Shown: positions 16,914-26,647 of the stretch, one piece after another
How positions within the stretch are numbered: position 1 is the stretch's first letter
Layout: each line of letters starts with the position of its first letter
NCBI GenBank assembly: GCA_947629565.1
Contig: CANREG010000008.1
Location: forward strand, 1 to 59,190
Reading direction: 5' to 3'
DNA from: an uncultured Lachnospiraceae bacterium
GTDB lineage: Bacteria; Bacillota; Clostridia; Lachnospirales; Lachnospiraceae
DNA: 59,190 bases
Made by a program: the position numbers and the translations under genes
The notes under the pieces: generated by a model
Database searches by the model: none
What the model was told of the DNA's origin: nothing
The model's input: the letters and a program-made list of their open reading frames with translations, nothing else

Positions 16914-17420
16914 ATGCAGGCAGCAGAGATAATCGAGATTAAAAAATTTATGCAGCTTTTACTAGGGACAAACGCCTTTGATTCCTATGAATTTGTATCC
17001 GCCGTCATAAAGACCGATATGTCCTATTCCATTGACGGGCATATCAACCGGAATTTTTATGATGCAAACGACTGGGAGGCGCTTCCCTATTCCGAGAATA
17101 CTTTTCTTCCCTGGGGCATCGCACGGGAGAAAATTTTTCAGCTGATTAAGGGAAAGCAATCCCCGCTCCAGTTTAAGATTATATTAAAAGCCCATAAGGA
17201 TTTAGCGGATTCTCTGATTAATCAATCAAATTCATCACAAAATCCAAATGATATTACCGGCATGTTTCTTAACATCTTATATCAGGACAACAAATTAAAT
17301 GTGACAGGCGGAATTTCCTACTCATTTTTTACTCTGGAAAAAGATTTGGAAATTCAATTTTTCCAACAAATCATCACATTATTAAAATCATATGGTATTG
17401 ATTTTAACTATGAAATCTGA
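16914..17420 (+). CDS. DUF5721-like protein
   Basis: The 168-residue soluble protein resembles the Lachnospiraceae DUF5721 family as I remember it (MSYSIDGHINRNFYD, LPWGIAREKIFQLIKGKQSP, GGISYSFFTLE). Function is unknown. It has no signal peptide or membrane helix, and AGGAAG stands before the ATG. It sits directly upstream of the CIRCE-htpG unit but has its own transcript, since the CIRCE promoter lies between them. Confidence 0.7.
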   Translation: MQAAEIIEIKKFMQLLLGTNAFDSYEFVSAVIKTDMSYSIDGHINRNFYDANDWEALPYSENTFLPWGIAREKIFQLIKGKQSPLQFKIILKAHKDLADSLINQSNSSQNPNDITGMFLNILYQDNKLNVTGGISYSFFTLEKDLEIQFFQQIITLLKSYGIDFNYEI

Positions 17421-17533
17421 AATTTTCTTTTTATATTTTTGAAAAGCTCTGTAATTTCAACACTTTTAGTCATTTTATGCGCTTTTCGATAAAATGTGAC
17501 AATCTTAATTTAAAAATGTGGTTTTCATCCCTG

Positions 17534-17560
17534 TTAGCACTCATTTAAAATGAGTGCTAA
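17534..17560. promoter_or_regulatory. CIRCE element (HrcA operator)
   Basis: TTAGCACTC-N9-GAGTGCTAA is present with a perfect inverted repeat. HrcA binds CIRCE and represses heat-shock genes. Here it lies immediately upstream of the -35 box of the htpG promoter, which predicts HrcA control of this Hsp90. Confidence 0.95.
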
Positions 17561-17567
17561 TTTTTTC

Positions 17568-17596
17568 TTGACTTTTTAAATGCCGTATACTATTAT
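17568..17596 (+). promoter_or_regulatory. htpG promoter
   Basis: TTGACT (17568-17573), a 17-bp spacer and TATTAT (17591-17596) lie 7 bp downstream of CIRCE and about 35 bp before the htpG start. Confidence 0.75.
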
Positions 17597-17630
17597 TGTA
17601 TTTGTAATGAATTGAAGGAGATGATTTTTT

Positions 17631-19631
17631 ATGCCAAGAAAGAAAAAGGGAAGTTTATCCATCAACAGCGATAACATTTTCCCAATTATTAAAAAGTGGT
17701 TGTATTCCGACCATGACATTTTTATCCGGGAACTGATTTCCAATGCCTGCGATGCCGTAACCAAGCTGCGGAAGCTGGCTTTAATCGGAGAATATGAAGA
17801 ACCGGAGGATACCCGTTACCGGATTGATGTGATTGCCAGTCCCACTGACAAGACGCTTACCTTTATTGATAACGGTATCGGTATGACGGCGGAAGAGGTT
17901 CATGAATATATTAATCAAATTGCCTTTTCCGGGGCCTCAGACTTTTTAGAAAAATATAAGGACAAAGCCACAGACGACCAGATTATCGGACATTTCGGCT
18001 TAGGCTTTTATTCTGCCTTTATGGTAGCGGACAAGGTGACGATTAACACCCTCTCCTATCAAGCCGACGCAGAGCCGGTATTCTGGGAGTGCGACGGCGG
18101 TACAGAATATACAATGTCCACAGGCGACAGGGACGTGCATGGTACGGAAATCACCCTGTATCTGAATGAAGACTGCTACGAGTTTGCCAACGAATACCGG
18201 GTAAAAGAGGTTTTGGAAAAGTATTGTTCTTTCATGCCGGAGGAAATCTACTTTACCAATGCTGACGCTGCCAAGGAGGAGGCGGAAGACGTCATTGATT
18301 CCGAAGCTTCCGAGCCGGAAGAAGCAAAAGAAGACAAGGCTGCCGACGCCAAAGAGGAGGCGGCGGGCAATGATGAGACCGAGACTGACGAAGACGGCAA
18401 TGATGAGGCCGGCGAAGAGGCAGAGGAACCAAAAGAGCAGCCCATCAACGACACCCATCCTTTATGGACCAAGCATCCAAACGACTGTACGGAAGAAGAA
18501 TACAAGGAATTTTATCGCAAGGTATTCTTAGACTTTAAGGAGCCCTTGTTCTGGATTCATCTGAATATGGATTATCCGTTTAATTTAAAGGGTATTTTAT
18601 ACTTCCCCAAATTTAATTCCGAGTATGACACCTTAGAGGGCACGATTAAGCTCTACAACAACCAGGTGTTTATTGCTGATAATATCAAGGAGGTCATTCC
18701 TGAATTTCTGCTGCTGTTAAAGGGCGTCATCGACTGTCCGGACCTTCCTTTAAATGTGTCCCGAAGCGCCCTGCAAAACGACGGCTTCGTGAAGAAAATA
18801 TCCGATTATATCACCAAAAAGGTAGCAGACAAGCTGTCCGGCATGTTCAAGACCGAGCGGGAAGCCTATGAAAGCTACTGGGAGGACTTAAGCCCGTTTA
18901 TCAAGTTTGGCTGCTTAAAGGACAGCAAATTTGACGAGAAGATGAAAGATTACATCCTCTACCGGAACTTAGAGGGCAAATACCTCACCCTCTCCGATTA
19001 TCTTGAAGCAGGCAAGGACAAATACGAGAACACCGTCTTTTATACAGATGATGAAAAGGTACAGTCCCAGTATATTAATATGTTCAAGGAGCAGGGCATT
19101 GATGCGGTAGTCCTTACCCACAATATTGATACCCCGTTCATCACGCATCAGGAGCAGAAAAATGAGGGCGTCAAATTTACCCGTATCGACTCGGATATCA
19201 CAAACACCTTCAAGGAGGATATTCCGGAGGAAGAGTTAAAAGATACCACAGACAAGCTGACGGAAATCTTCAAGAAAGCCTTAGACAACGACAAGCTGAC
19301 TGTGAAAGTGGAGAAATTGAAGAACGCCGCCATTTCCTCCATGATTACCCTGCCGGAGGAAACCCGGAGAATGCAGGATATGATGAAAATGTATAATATG
19401 ATGGGCGCCATGGATTCCTCTATGTTCGGCGACGGCGGACAGACTCTGGTCTTAAATGCCAACAACAATCTGGTACAGTATATTCTGAATAACCCGGAGG
19501 GAGAAAATACCGCTATGGTCTGCCAGCAGTTATACGACCTGGCCCTCTTAGCCCATGCGCCGTTAGAGGCGGAGGCGATGACCAAGTTCATTGCCAGAAG
19601 CAATGAGATTCTTTCCTTGATGACCAAATAA
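17631..19631 (+). CDS. htpG: Hsp90 chaperone HtpG with long acidic linker
   Basis: The protein is an ATP-dependent Hsp90 dimer. The N-terminal ATPase shows the GHKL motifs IRELISNACDAVTKL, FIDNGIGMT and IGHFGLGFYSAFMVAD. The middle domain begins near WTKHPND, and the C-terminal domain ends with the usual MTKFI. At 666 residues it is longer than most bacterial HtpG. The excess is an acidic, low-complexity linker of about 50 residues between the N and middle domains (about 208-262, rich in E, D, A), reminiscent of the charged linker of eukaryotic Hsp90. AAGGAG precedes the ATG, and CIRCE implies heat control. Confidence 0.96.
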   Translation: MPRKKKGSLSINSDNIFPIIKKWLYSDHDIFIRELISNACDAVTKLRKLALIGEYEEPEDTRYRIDVIASPTDKTLTFIDNGIGMTAEEVHEYINQIAFSGASDFLEKYKDKATDDQIIGHFGLGFYSAFMVADKVTINTLSYQADAEPVFWECDGGTEYTMSTGDRDVHGTEITLYLNEDCYEFANEYRVKEVLEKYCSFMPEEIYFTNADAAKEEAEDVIDSEASEPEEAKEDKAADAKEEAAGNDETETDEDGNDEAGEEAEEPKEQPINDTHPLWTKHPNDCTEEEYKEFYRKVFLDFKEPLFWIHLNMDYPFNLKGILYFPKFNSEYDTLEGTIKLYNNQVFIADNIKEVIPEFLLLLKGVIDCPDLPLNVSRSALQNDGFVKKISDYITKKVADKLSGMFKTEREAYESYWEDLSPFIKFGCLKDSKFDEKMKDYILYRNLEGKYLTLSDYLEAGKDKYENTVFYTDDEKVQSQYINMFKEQGIDAVVLTHNIDTPFITHQEQKNEGVKFTRIDSDITNTFKEDIPEEELKDTTDKLTEIFKKALDNDKLTVKVEKLKNAAISSMITLPEETRRMQDMMKMYNMMGAMDSSMFGDGGQTLVLNANNNLVQYILNNPEGENTAMVCQQLYDLALLAHAPLEAEAMTKFIARSNEILSLMTK

Positions 19632-19658
19632 GCAGGGGCAAGCCAGACAAACAAACAG

Positions 19659-19709
19659 AAACCTTCCGTAAATGCGGGGAATAAAGCCCTGCTTTCCCGG
19701 AAGGTTTTT
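19659..19709 (+). terminator. htpG terminator
   Basis: AAACCTTCCG pairs with CGGAAGGTTT, followed by T5; the loop contains a second GC-rich stem. It lies 28 bp after the htpG stop. Confidence 0.8.
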
Positions 19710-19783
19710 CTTTGTCTCCGCTTATCAGTCAGTCAAAATGCGTCCGTTTATCCGTTTTTTACTTCTTCGGTTCCGCTGTTCCT

Positions 19784-21499
19784 CTACACCGGAAAGTTGG
19801 TTACCCGGAACAAATCCAGCACCCTCTCAATATTCATCTGTCCATACCCCCAGATCATATTGGGATATTCCAGTTCGTTATCCCGTATGGCATTGTTTAA
19901 AAAAAAGCTCTGAATCTGGGCGGCAAAGAACACGCCGATATTGTAATTTTCCACATTCCACTGTAAAAATAAGGCCATCATGCCTGCGCTGTGAGCTGCG
20001 GCCACAGAGGTTCCGCTCCTTCTCACAAAATTTCCCCGAAGCCCGGGACCGGTAATATTCACTCCCGGAGCCGCCAAATCCGGCTTTACCTGGTTTCTGG
20101 CGTTATACCCCCGGCTGGCTTCCGCATATATGCTGCCGTTTAGATGATTATAGGCCGTCATGGTCATCGCCAGATTGGCGTTTCCCGGTACCACAATGGT
20201 ATTATCCGGCTCGCTGCGGAGAAAATATGTATCCGGTCTTACAAACTGCCGAAGGGGAAGCCACATATTAAAGGTTCTCTGCTTTCCCTCGTCAGCATAT
20301 ACGAAAAAATTCCAGATTCCCGGCGTCGGATTGGTCAACCGGATAAAAATCAGCTCATCTCCGGAATAGGTTTCAATTAACTGATAGGCCACATAAACCA
20401 TAGATTGGGAAAGAGGCAGCCACACCGATTCCTCCTGACCGAAACGGGGCGGAATCTGCGCAATCCGGTCCCCCTGCGGAGAGACTAAGCCAAGCGAAAA
20501 GGTAGTGGGCGCATTTCCCCACAGTTCTATGACAAGCACCTCCTGCCCTTCGTCTACATTTAACTCCACCTGCTGATAGGGCGCATTTTCCGCTAACGAA
20601 CCGGCGTAATGCAAACGCTGGTTTCCCTCGTTTCCCGCCGGGACACTGAACATGATTCCTGCATTTTCCAGTAAATTGCTTATGTACCGCTCCAAAAAGG
20701 TAAGTCCCAAATGCCCTCCATTGCTGCTTCCCACGCCGATCAACAGGGAGAGAGGCAGGTTTCTGGCCGCCGCATATTTTACCAGATAATCCACCGCATA
20801 GATTAAATCCGTCTCTGCATAGGCAGGCACGCCCTCCGGCACCCCGAAATAGTTCCGCAGATAGGGTTTTGCCTCCTTTAACCTGACTATGGCTAGCTCT
20901 GCCCCCGGAGCAATACCCAAAAAATCATTTTCCGGGCTTCCGCCTCCGGCGGCCACCCCCGCCATAAAGGTTCCATGGCCGTTTTCATCCCTTGAGGGCA
21001 CCAGCGAAAAAGGATCCTCCTGCCTTAATGCTTCATTAATCTGCTCTCGAAAAAATGTGGTCCCGTAAAAAGGTGTCGGATTTTCATCACTTTTTTCTAA
21101 TCCTTGTATGGTTTGATCCCAGATTACGCCGATTCTGGTATTTCCATTGGCGTCAAAAAATAAAGGATTGGTATAATCAATCCCGGTATCAATGATACCG
21201 ATAATCACATTTTCTCCGGTCAGTCCGGCATTGTTGGAACTTTGTACCTGCTTCACACCCGTCGCCTCTAAATTAGAGGAATCCATCAGGCCAAAGAGCT
21301 TCGGTATATAAGAATAGGGTATTGATTCAAGATTTGTGAGATAATTTTGGGAACGGGGCATATGAAATATGGCGATTTTTTCCGCAATGGGATTAATGCA
21401 CCCGGTACGATATATATCCTCCGCCCCCGTCAGTCCACGAAAAAAGTTAATCATGTAATCCGAATAATCGTTACTGTAGATCATTTCTTCACAGGTCAT
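19784..21499 (-). CDS. Cytosolic subtilisin-like serine protease (Csp-like)
   Basis: This S8 family protease has 571 residues from the ATG at 21499 (GAGGTG 6 nt upstream). The triad is visible: Asp104 in VIIGIIDTGID, His175 in NGHGTFMAGVAAGGG, and Ser498 in GTSVAAAHSAG. There is no signal peptide, and a short N-terminal prodomain-like part precedes the catalytic domain. A large insertion, rich in beta structure, sits between His and Ser. This architecture matches the clostridial Csp germination proteases (CspA/B/C), which activate spore cortex hydrolases. All catalytic residues are present, as in CspB. No sleC-like gene is nearby, so a germination role is inferred only. Confidence 0.88.
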   Translation of the reverse strand: MTCEEMIYSNDYSDYMINFFRGLTGAEDIYRTGCINPIAEKIAIFHMPRSQNYLTNLESIPYSYIPKLFGLMDSSNLEATGVKQVQSSNNAGLTGENVIIGIIDTGIDYTNPLFFDANGNTRIGVIWDQTIQGLEKSDENPTPFYGTTFFREQINEALRQEDPFSLVPSRDENGHGTFMAGVAAGGGSPENDFLGIAPGAELAIVRLKEAKPYLRNYFGVPEGVPAYAETDLIYAVDYLVKYAAARNLPLSLLIGVGSSNGGHLGLTFLERYISNLLENAGIMFSVPAGNEGNQRLHYAGSLAENAPYQQVELNVDEGQEVLVIELWGNAPTTFSLGLVSPQGDRIAQIPPRFGQEESVWLPLSQSMVYVAYQLIETYSGDELIFIRLTNPTPGIWNFFVYADEGKQRTFNMWLPLRQFVRPDTYFLRSEPDNTIVVPGNANLAMTMTAYNHLNGSIYAEASRGYNARNQVKPDLAAPGVNITGPGLRGNFVRRSGTSVAAAHSAGMMALFLQWNVENYNIGVFFAAQIQSFFLNNAIRDNELEYPNMIWGYGQMNIERVLDLFRVTNFPV

Positions 21500-21619
21500 A
21501 GCAGCCACCTCAGCTTATATGCTATCCCTATTATATGACGGCAGGCGGAGAGAAATCACAACATCTGCTTACGCATCTGTTAAAAAGGCTTTACAGGCTT
21601 TTCATGCATACACATCTGC

Positions 21620-22999
21620 TCATGCATCCTCTAAAAAGGCTTTATAGGCTTTGTACGCCTCATAGACATCCGCCTTGCTGGTAATCTCCCAGGGCGCATG
21701 CATATTCAGTACCGCCACGCCGCTGTCAATGACATTCATGCCATAAAGGGACAGGATATAGGCGATAGTCCCGCCGCCTCCGATATCCACCTTTCCAAGC
21801 TCCGCCGTCTGGAAGGCAACCTTGTGGTCGTCCATAATTTTCCGTAGCTTGCCCATATATTCTGCATTGGCGTCATTGGAGCCGGATTTGCCCCGGGAGC
21901 CGGTAAACTTGTTAAATACCACGCCCCTTCCAAAATAAGCCACATTTTTCTTTTCAAAAGAACTGGCAAAACCGGGATCAAAGGCTGCCGACACATCAGA
22001 AGACAGCATATAGGAAGACGCCAGACATTGCTTTAATTTCAGTTCGGAGTACTGCCCCGCCATGTCCATGATCTGCGCCACCGTATTTTCAAAAAATTTG
22101 GACTGCATGCCGGTGGCTCCCACAGAGCCAATCTCCTCTTTATCCACTAACAGGCAGCAGGCGGTCCGCTCCACAGGCCCCATCTCTAACATGGCAGCCG
22201 CAGAGGTATAGGCGCATACCCGGTCATCCTGTCCATAGCTTATAATCATGGATTCGTCAATACCGGCATTTCTTGCCTTTCCTGCCGGAACAATCTCTAA
22301 TTCTGCGGAGAGGAAGTCCTCCTCCTCCATATCATACTTCTTCTTCAGCAGGGAAAGCACCATTTTCTTGACAGCGTCCTTCTCCTCCTTCGGAAGCGGG
22401 CGGCTTCCCACCAGAATATCCAACTGTTCGCCCTCCACCACTTTGGCGGCTTTTTTATCCATCTGCTCCCCGGCTAAATGAATCAGCAAATCCGTCACAC
22501 AGAATACCGGGTCCTTTTCATCCTCCCCAATCACAATATCCAAAACCTGTCCGTCCTTCTTCGCCACTACACCGTGAATCGCCAAAGGCAGGGTTACCCA
22601 CTGGTATTTCTTGATTCCCCCATAGTAATGGGTATCCAGATAAGCTAACTCCGTATCCTCGTAAAGAGGATTCTGCTTGACGTCCATCCGCGGCGAATCA
22701 ATATGCGCGCCTAATATGTTAAGTCCCTCGATAAGGGGAGCCTTACCAATTTGAAACAGGGCGATAGCCTTCTTCATATTGACCGCATAGATCTTATCGC
22801 CCGTCTTTAACTTCCTTCCGGACTTTTTCAGTTCCTCTAAGTCCTCGTAACCGGCCTTTTTCGCCATATCCACAATCACTTTGACACATTCCCTCTCGGT
22901 CTTGCCACTGTCTAAGAATTTGCGGTATTCCTTACAGAGCTTCTCTAACTCTTTAATCTCCTTCTTATCATAATCCTTCCATGCATTTCTCCGTTCCAT
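21620..22999 (-). CDS. M18 family aminopeptidase
   Basis: This dinuclear zinc aminopeptidase has 459 residues from the ATG at 22999 (AGGAGG 7 nt upstream). Metal-site and family motifs appear in order: LGAHIDSPRMDVKQNP, YGQDDRVCAY, VDKEEIGSVGATGM, SSDVSAAFDPGFAS, GGGGTIAYIL and NMHAPWE. M18 enzymes form dodecameric shells that trim N-terminal, mainly acidic or hydrophobic, residues from peptides in the cytosol. The gene is monocistronic and reads away from clpX. Confidence 0.95.
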   Translation of the reverse strand: MERRNAWKDYDKKEIKELEKLCKEYRKFLDSGKTERECVKVIVDMAKKAGYEDLEELKKSGRKLKTGDKIYAVNMKKAIALFQIGKAPLIEGLNILGAHIDSPRMDVKQNPLYEDTELAYLDTHYYGGIKKYQWVTLPLAIHGVVAKKDGQVLDIVIGEDEKDPVFCVTDLLIHLAGEQMDKKAAKVVEGEQLDILVGSRPLPKEEKDAVKKMVLSLLKKKYDMEEEDFLSAELEIVPAGKARNAGIDESMIISYGQDDRVCAYTSAAAMLEMGPVERTACCLLVDKEEIGSVGATGMQSKFFENTVAQIMDMAGQYSELKLKQCLASSYMLSSDVSAAFDPGFASSFEKKNVAYFGRGVVFNKFTGSRGKSGSNDANAEYMGKLRKIMDDHKVAFQTAELGKVDIGGGGTIAYILSLYGMNVIDSGVAVLNMHAPWEITSKADVYEAYKAYKAFLEDA

Positions 23000-23176
23000 A
23001 ATGCTACCTCCTGACTTACATAATCCAAAGAAAAAGAAGAACCGTACCATGTTCTTCCATTTCTATATCCTTATTATATTATCTTCCTCAAAAAGTGCAA
23101 GTATTATTCCAATGCCGGCATATCATTTCCGCCTCACAGTCTGATTCTGGCCGTTGCAAAGGCACATGCGCCGCAG

Positions 23177-23232
23177 TCCGGCCAGGCGTTTTCAAAGACG
23201 CGCATCCCGCTCCGGTCAGGCGTTTTCTAAAG
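23177..23232. repeat. Short direct repeat across the clpX stop
   Basis: TCCGGCCAGGCGTTTTC-AAAG at 23177-23197 is nearly repeated at 23211-23232, 34 bp away. The second copy contains the last clpX codons and the stop. Confidence 0.6.
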
Positions 23233-24589
23233 CCAGCACACCGCGCATCTCAAGAATCGGGCCGCCGGTTCCCTCTATATAATCCCCGGTAATCGTTACC
23301 CTTCCAATGTTGTCGTCTCTCGGAATCTGATACATAATATCCAGCATAAATTCCTCAATCGTCGCGCGTAAGGCTCTTGCGCCGGTCTTTTTCTCCATGG
23401 CGTGTCTGGCGATGGCCCGGTAAGCAGCCTCGTCAAAGCGCAAATCGACGCCGTCTAAGCTTAACAGCTTTTGATACTGTTTGAGGATTGCGTTCTTAGG
23501 CTCCTTCAATATCTGCACCATCATATCCTCGTCCAGATTCTCCAGCGCAAAGAGCACCGGCAGTCGGCCTAAAAATTCCGGAATCATGCCAAACTCCCGC
23601 AAATCCTCCATTTTTACCTGTAACAGGATATTCTCATCCTTATCATACTTATCCTTCAAATCGGAACGGAACCCGATAGACGCCTGTTTGTTGAGCCTTG
23701 CCTTGATAATATCCTCTATATCCGGAAAGGCGCCGCCGCAGATAAAAAGGATATTCCGGGTGTTAATGGTCGTAAGCGGCACCATGGCGTTCTTGCTGCC
23801 GGCCCCTACGGGAACCTCCACATCCGCCCCCTCTAAAATCTTAAGCAATCCCTGCTGGACAGCCTCGCCGCTGACATCCCGGGAATTGGTATTCTTTTTC
23901 TTGGCAATCTTGTCAATTTCATCAATAAATACAATGCCCCGCTCCGCTTTTTCCACATCATTGTCCGCAGCCGCTAACAACTTGGAGAGCACGCTTTCCA
24001 CATCATCGCCAATATATCCCGCCTCTGTCAGCGTGGTGGCGTCGGTGATGGCTAACGGTACATCCAATATACGGGCAATGGTCTTGACCAGATAGGTCTT
24101 GCCGCAGCCCGTAGGCCCTACCATCAGCATATTGGATTTCTCAATCTCAATATCGTCCATGGTATCCGTAATCACTCTCTTGTAATGATTGTATACGGCA
24201 ACGGAAATCACCTTCTTGGCATATTCCTGTCCGATCACATACTCGTCTAACCTGGCCTTCATCTCGTGAGGCGCAGGAATCGAACTCAATGTCATCTCTG
24301 CCGTCTCTTTTTTCTTCTCCTGCTCCTTCTTCCTTTTCACTTTCTGCTTTCTTGGAATATCATCTACCGGAGTAAACTGGTTCCGGCTCATATTCGGCAT
24401 ATTGCTGAGATCCAAAAACTGCATATTGCTTCCGGCAAAGCTGTCAAACGTCTTCTGCATACATTCCTGACAGATATTAATATTGTTGGGCATATAGATC
24501 AGCTTGCCCGCCTTGGACTCCGGTCTTCTGCAAAGATAGCAGTATCTTTCATATTCGTCTTCCCTGTGGTCGTCTCGCTTGTCTTCCAT
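23216..24589 (-). CDS. clpX: ClpX ATPase subunit of the Clp protease
   Basis: The 457-residue AAA+ unfoldase feeds substrates to ClpP. A zinc-binding domain (CYLCRRPE ... ICQECMQKTF) is followed by Walker A GPTGCGKTYL, Walker B IVFIDEIDKIAKK, sensor and arginine-finger regions, and an IGF-like loop (ASIGFRSD), which contacts ClpP. Compared with the usual 410-430 residues there is an extra charged stretch (RKQKVKRKKEQEKKKE, about 83-98) between the zinc domain and the AAA domain. It is not next to clpP or tig. A 21-bp piece of the coding end is repeated just after the stop. Confidence 0.95.
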   Translation of the reverse strand: MEDKRDDHREDEYERYCYLCRRPESKAGKLIYMPNNINICQECMQKTFDSFAGSNMQFLDLSNMPNMSRNQFTPVDDIPRKQKVKRKKEQEKKKETAEMTLSSIPAPHEMKARLDEYVIGQEYAKKVISVAVYNHYKRVITDTMDDIEIEKSNMLMVGPTGCGKTYLVKTIARILDVPLAITDATTLTEAGYIGDDVESVLSKLLAAADNDVEKAERGIVFIDEIDKIAKKKNTNSRDVSGEAVQQGLLKILEGADVEVPVGAGSKNAMVPLTTINTRNILFICGGAFPDIEDIIKARLNKQASIGFRSDLKDKYDKDENILLQVKMEDLREFGMIPEFLGRLPVLFALENLDEDMMVQILKEPKNAILKQYQKLLSLDGVDLRFDEAAYRAIARHAMEKKTGARALRATIEEFMLDIMYQIPRDDNIGRVTITGDYIEGTGGPILEMRGVLALENA

Positions 24590-24715
24590 TCCTTATCCTC
24601 CAACATCTGTGCTTTAACATACTCGCTCTTTTACTATAATAACAGATATTCCGTCAGATTGCTATTGTATATTTCAGGCAATTTTGCCATAAGCACAGCT
24701 ATACTATTGGCCGCA

Positions 24716-25621
24716 TTAATATTCCTTTACACATTCCCGCATCGCCTTCAGCACAGTATCGTACGTCTTAGAGGTCCAGTGCAGGCCGTCCGAGGCTGCA
24801 TATTCCGGTCTTAAATACCCGTCGTCGCCGGAAAGTTCTAAGGCTAAATCATAATAATACACATTCTTTAAGGGAACTACGCTTCGTTCCATCTTTGTAT
24901 TGTAATAATTCACGGTTTTCAGGCTGATATTAGAGGTCTTTCCCACCGGACTTACCCCCATCACGAAAATCTCCATATCGGGGTTGCTGGCTATACAGGC
25001 TTTTAAAATCTTCTTGTAATAGCTTATAATCGTGTCCATGCCCTTTTCAGAGGGATTGCCTGCCATATCGTTTACGCCCAGCATAATATAGAGCCGGTCC
25101 GGTTTATAAGCCGTAAGATTTTTAAGCAAATCGCTCTTATAATAACCGGACGTGGTAATTCCTACCTGTGCAAATACCTTCTGGGATTTATTTTCCTCTA
25201 TTTTCCCGTAATTAACCAGACCTACCATCAGGGAATCCCCGGCGTATGCGGTAGTTTTCACAATCTTACGCACCTTTTTTTCCATTGGCATGCTGTATGG
25301 ACTATATATGCTTTTGCCATCTTCTTTTTTCAAAGCGCGGATTTTATAATAGTAGGTTTTTAACTGCTTGCCGGTTTTATCTGTATATTTGGTTTTCTTC
25401 GTCGTTCCGATTTTCTGATACCCACTCTTCTTTGAAGTGGAACGGTATATCTCGTATTTCCGGGCGTCCTTCACCGGCAGCCAGATTAACTTAATGGTTG
25501 CCTTGTCTGTAGCCGTCACGCTCCCCATAAAAGGTTTCTTCAGCTTTCCGGCTGCCTGTACCCCGCTCTGGCAAAACAGAACCAGACATAAAATCACCAA
25601 TATTCCGCGAATCTTCTTCAT
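24716..25621 (-). CDS. Secreted SGNH/GDSL hydrolase with fibronectin-III-like domain
   Basis: From the ATG at 25621 (AGGAGG 6 nt upstream) the protein has 301 residues. A signal peptide (KKIRGILVILCLVLFCQSG, cleavage near VQA-AG) is followed by a fibronectin-III-like domain (about 30-120, WLPVKDARKYEIYRST). An SGNH domain then shows block I AGDSLMVGL, block III GVNDM and block V DGLHW. Such exported SGNH proteins add or remove acyl groups on wall or exopolysaccharides. It is the last gene of a run of secreted genes that includes an MBOAT acyltransferase, so a role in glycan O-acetylation is a reasonable inference. Confidence 0.85.
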   Translation of the reverse strand: MKKIRGILVILCLVLFCQSGVQAAGKLKKPFMGSVTATDKATIKLIWLPVKDARKYEIYRSTSKKSGYQKIGTTKKTKYTDKTGKQLKTYYYKIRALKKEDGKSIYSPYSMPMEKKVRKIVKTTAYAGDSLMVGLVNYGKIEENKSQKVFAQVGITTSGYYKSDLLKNLTAYKPDRLYIMLGVNDMAGNPSEKGMDTIISYYKKILKACIASNPDMEIFVMGVSPVGKTSNISLKTVNYYNTKMERSVVPLKNVYYYDLALELSGDDGYLRPEYAASDGLHWTSKTYDTVLKAMRECVKEY

Positions 25622-25670
25622 ATGCGCCCTCCTTTTTACAGGCTGCATCCCGGCGGCAGAAAATGAAAGC

Positions 25671-26618
25671 CTAATAATCCTGATACTCTACTGTTCCGTC
25701 AGACCAGGTAATCACATAATAGCCATGCCCGGAACCGTCGCAATCCGGCACCTTCTGTCTGGATACAACTCTCCTGCGCTGCTTTGTTCCCCTTGTCACC
25801 ACCTGCGCTACCGGCTCCTTTAAAACCTTCTCTGATACCACAGTCCGGTTCTCCTCTTTACCGTCCACGTAGGTTACATTATAAGTTACTTCCTTCTCCC
25901 CTTCTACGCCCGGCGTCTTTTCCACCGTTTCATCAGAGTACATGGCATTTGAATACTCTGTTTCCGTCTCAAAGGCAATGGCTTCCTTTACCGTGATTTC
26001 CTTGACGGAAACCCGCTCCACGGTAATCTTATCCCCTTCATCTATGTCTGCCTCCCTGCCGGGATTGATACGGTCCTTCTTGTCCACTGCAATATGCTGC
26101 TCTGCCAGAAAATCCTCCACGTTCTCCGCCCGGGTAAGACAGGTTTTAGTCTCTCCGTCTACGGAAACCGTAACCTCTTTCCGATGTGTCACAACAATAT
26201 GCATACCGCTTTCCAAGCCTGCGTCCAAATCATGGTTGACATAATCATGCTCTCCTAAGGCAATACCCATCTGGTCCAAGGCCGCCCCCACCGTCTCTCC
26301 GGTCATTTCAAGCTCAGTCGGCTGACCATTTTCCTCCACTGTAACCGCCGCACAGCGAATAATGGAAACCTGAGCCGTCTTTCCGGTAAGGCTTGCGCCA
26401 AGCTCCGGCTCCACCTGGTCCTTATCCGAAAGCCTGATTTCCGCCCGCTCTAAAGCCTGTTGTACCGTCTCCCCGGAAGGAACCGCCACCTTTGTCGTGG
26501 CCTTCCCGTCCGTAATGGAAACCTCCATTTCCGCTTTTTGGCAGCCGGATAAAATGCCGCAGCCAAGCAGGCAGGCAATGATCAATGCACTATATTTTTT
26601 CCTCATTTTCATCCTCAT
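25671..26618 (-). CDS. G5/DUF348 repeat lipoprotein
   Basis: The protein has a lipobox (ACLLGCGILSGC, lipidated Cys likely the second). Three ubiquitin-like DUF348 modules follow (for example VPSGETVQQALERAEIRLSD and TRAENVEDFLAEQHIAVDKK), then a G5 domain (GEKEVTYNVTYVDGKEENR). The C-terminal tail is short and aromatic (GYYVITWSDGTVEYQDY). It resembles YabE/Rpf-like wall proteins but lacks their catalytic 3D domain. G5 domains bind N-acetylglucosamine polymers. Five ATGs occur in the first 18 codons; 26618 is preferred by spacing from AAGGA. The open frame overlaps the DHHW gene's end, implying coupling. Confidence 0.8.
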   Translation of the reverse strand: MRMKMRKKYSALIIACLLGCGILSGCQKAEMEVSITDGKATTKVAVPSGETVQQALERAEIRLSDKDQVEPELGASLTGKTAQVSIIRCAAVTVEENGQPTELEMTGETVGAALDQMGIALGEHDYVNHDLDAGLESGMHIVVTHRKEVTVSVDGETKTCLTRAENVEDFLAEQHIAVDKKDRINPGREADIDEGDKITVERVSVKEITVKEAIAFETETEYSNAMYSDETVEKTPGVEGEKEVTYNVTYVDGKEENRTVVSEKVLKEPVAQVVTRGTKQRRRVVSRQKVPDCDGSGHGYYVITWSDGTVEYQDY

Positions 26619-26647
26619 CTGTACTCTCATCCTTTGCGCCATTTTCG

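Noticed and set aside
18000-18505. Antisense ORFs opposite the htpG linker
   Set aside because: They mirror the GC-rich acidic-linker codons, and the protein composition is unnatural.
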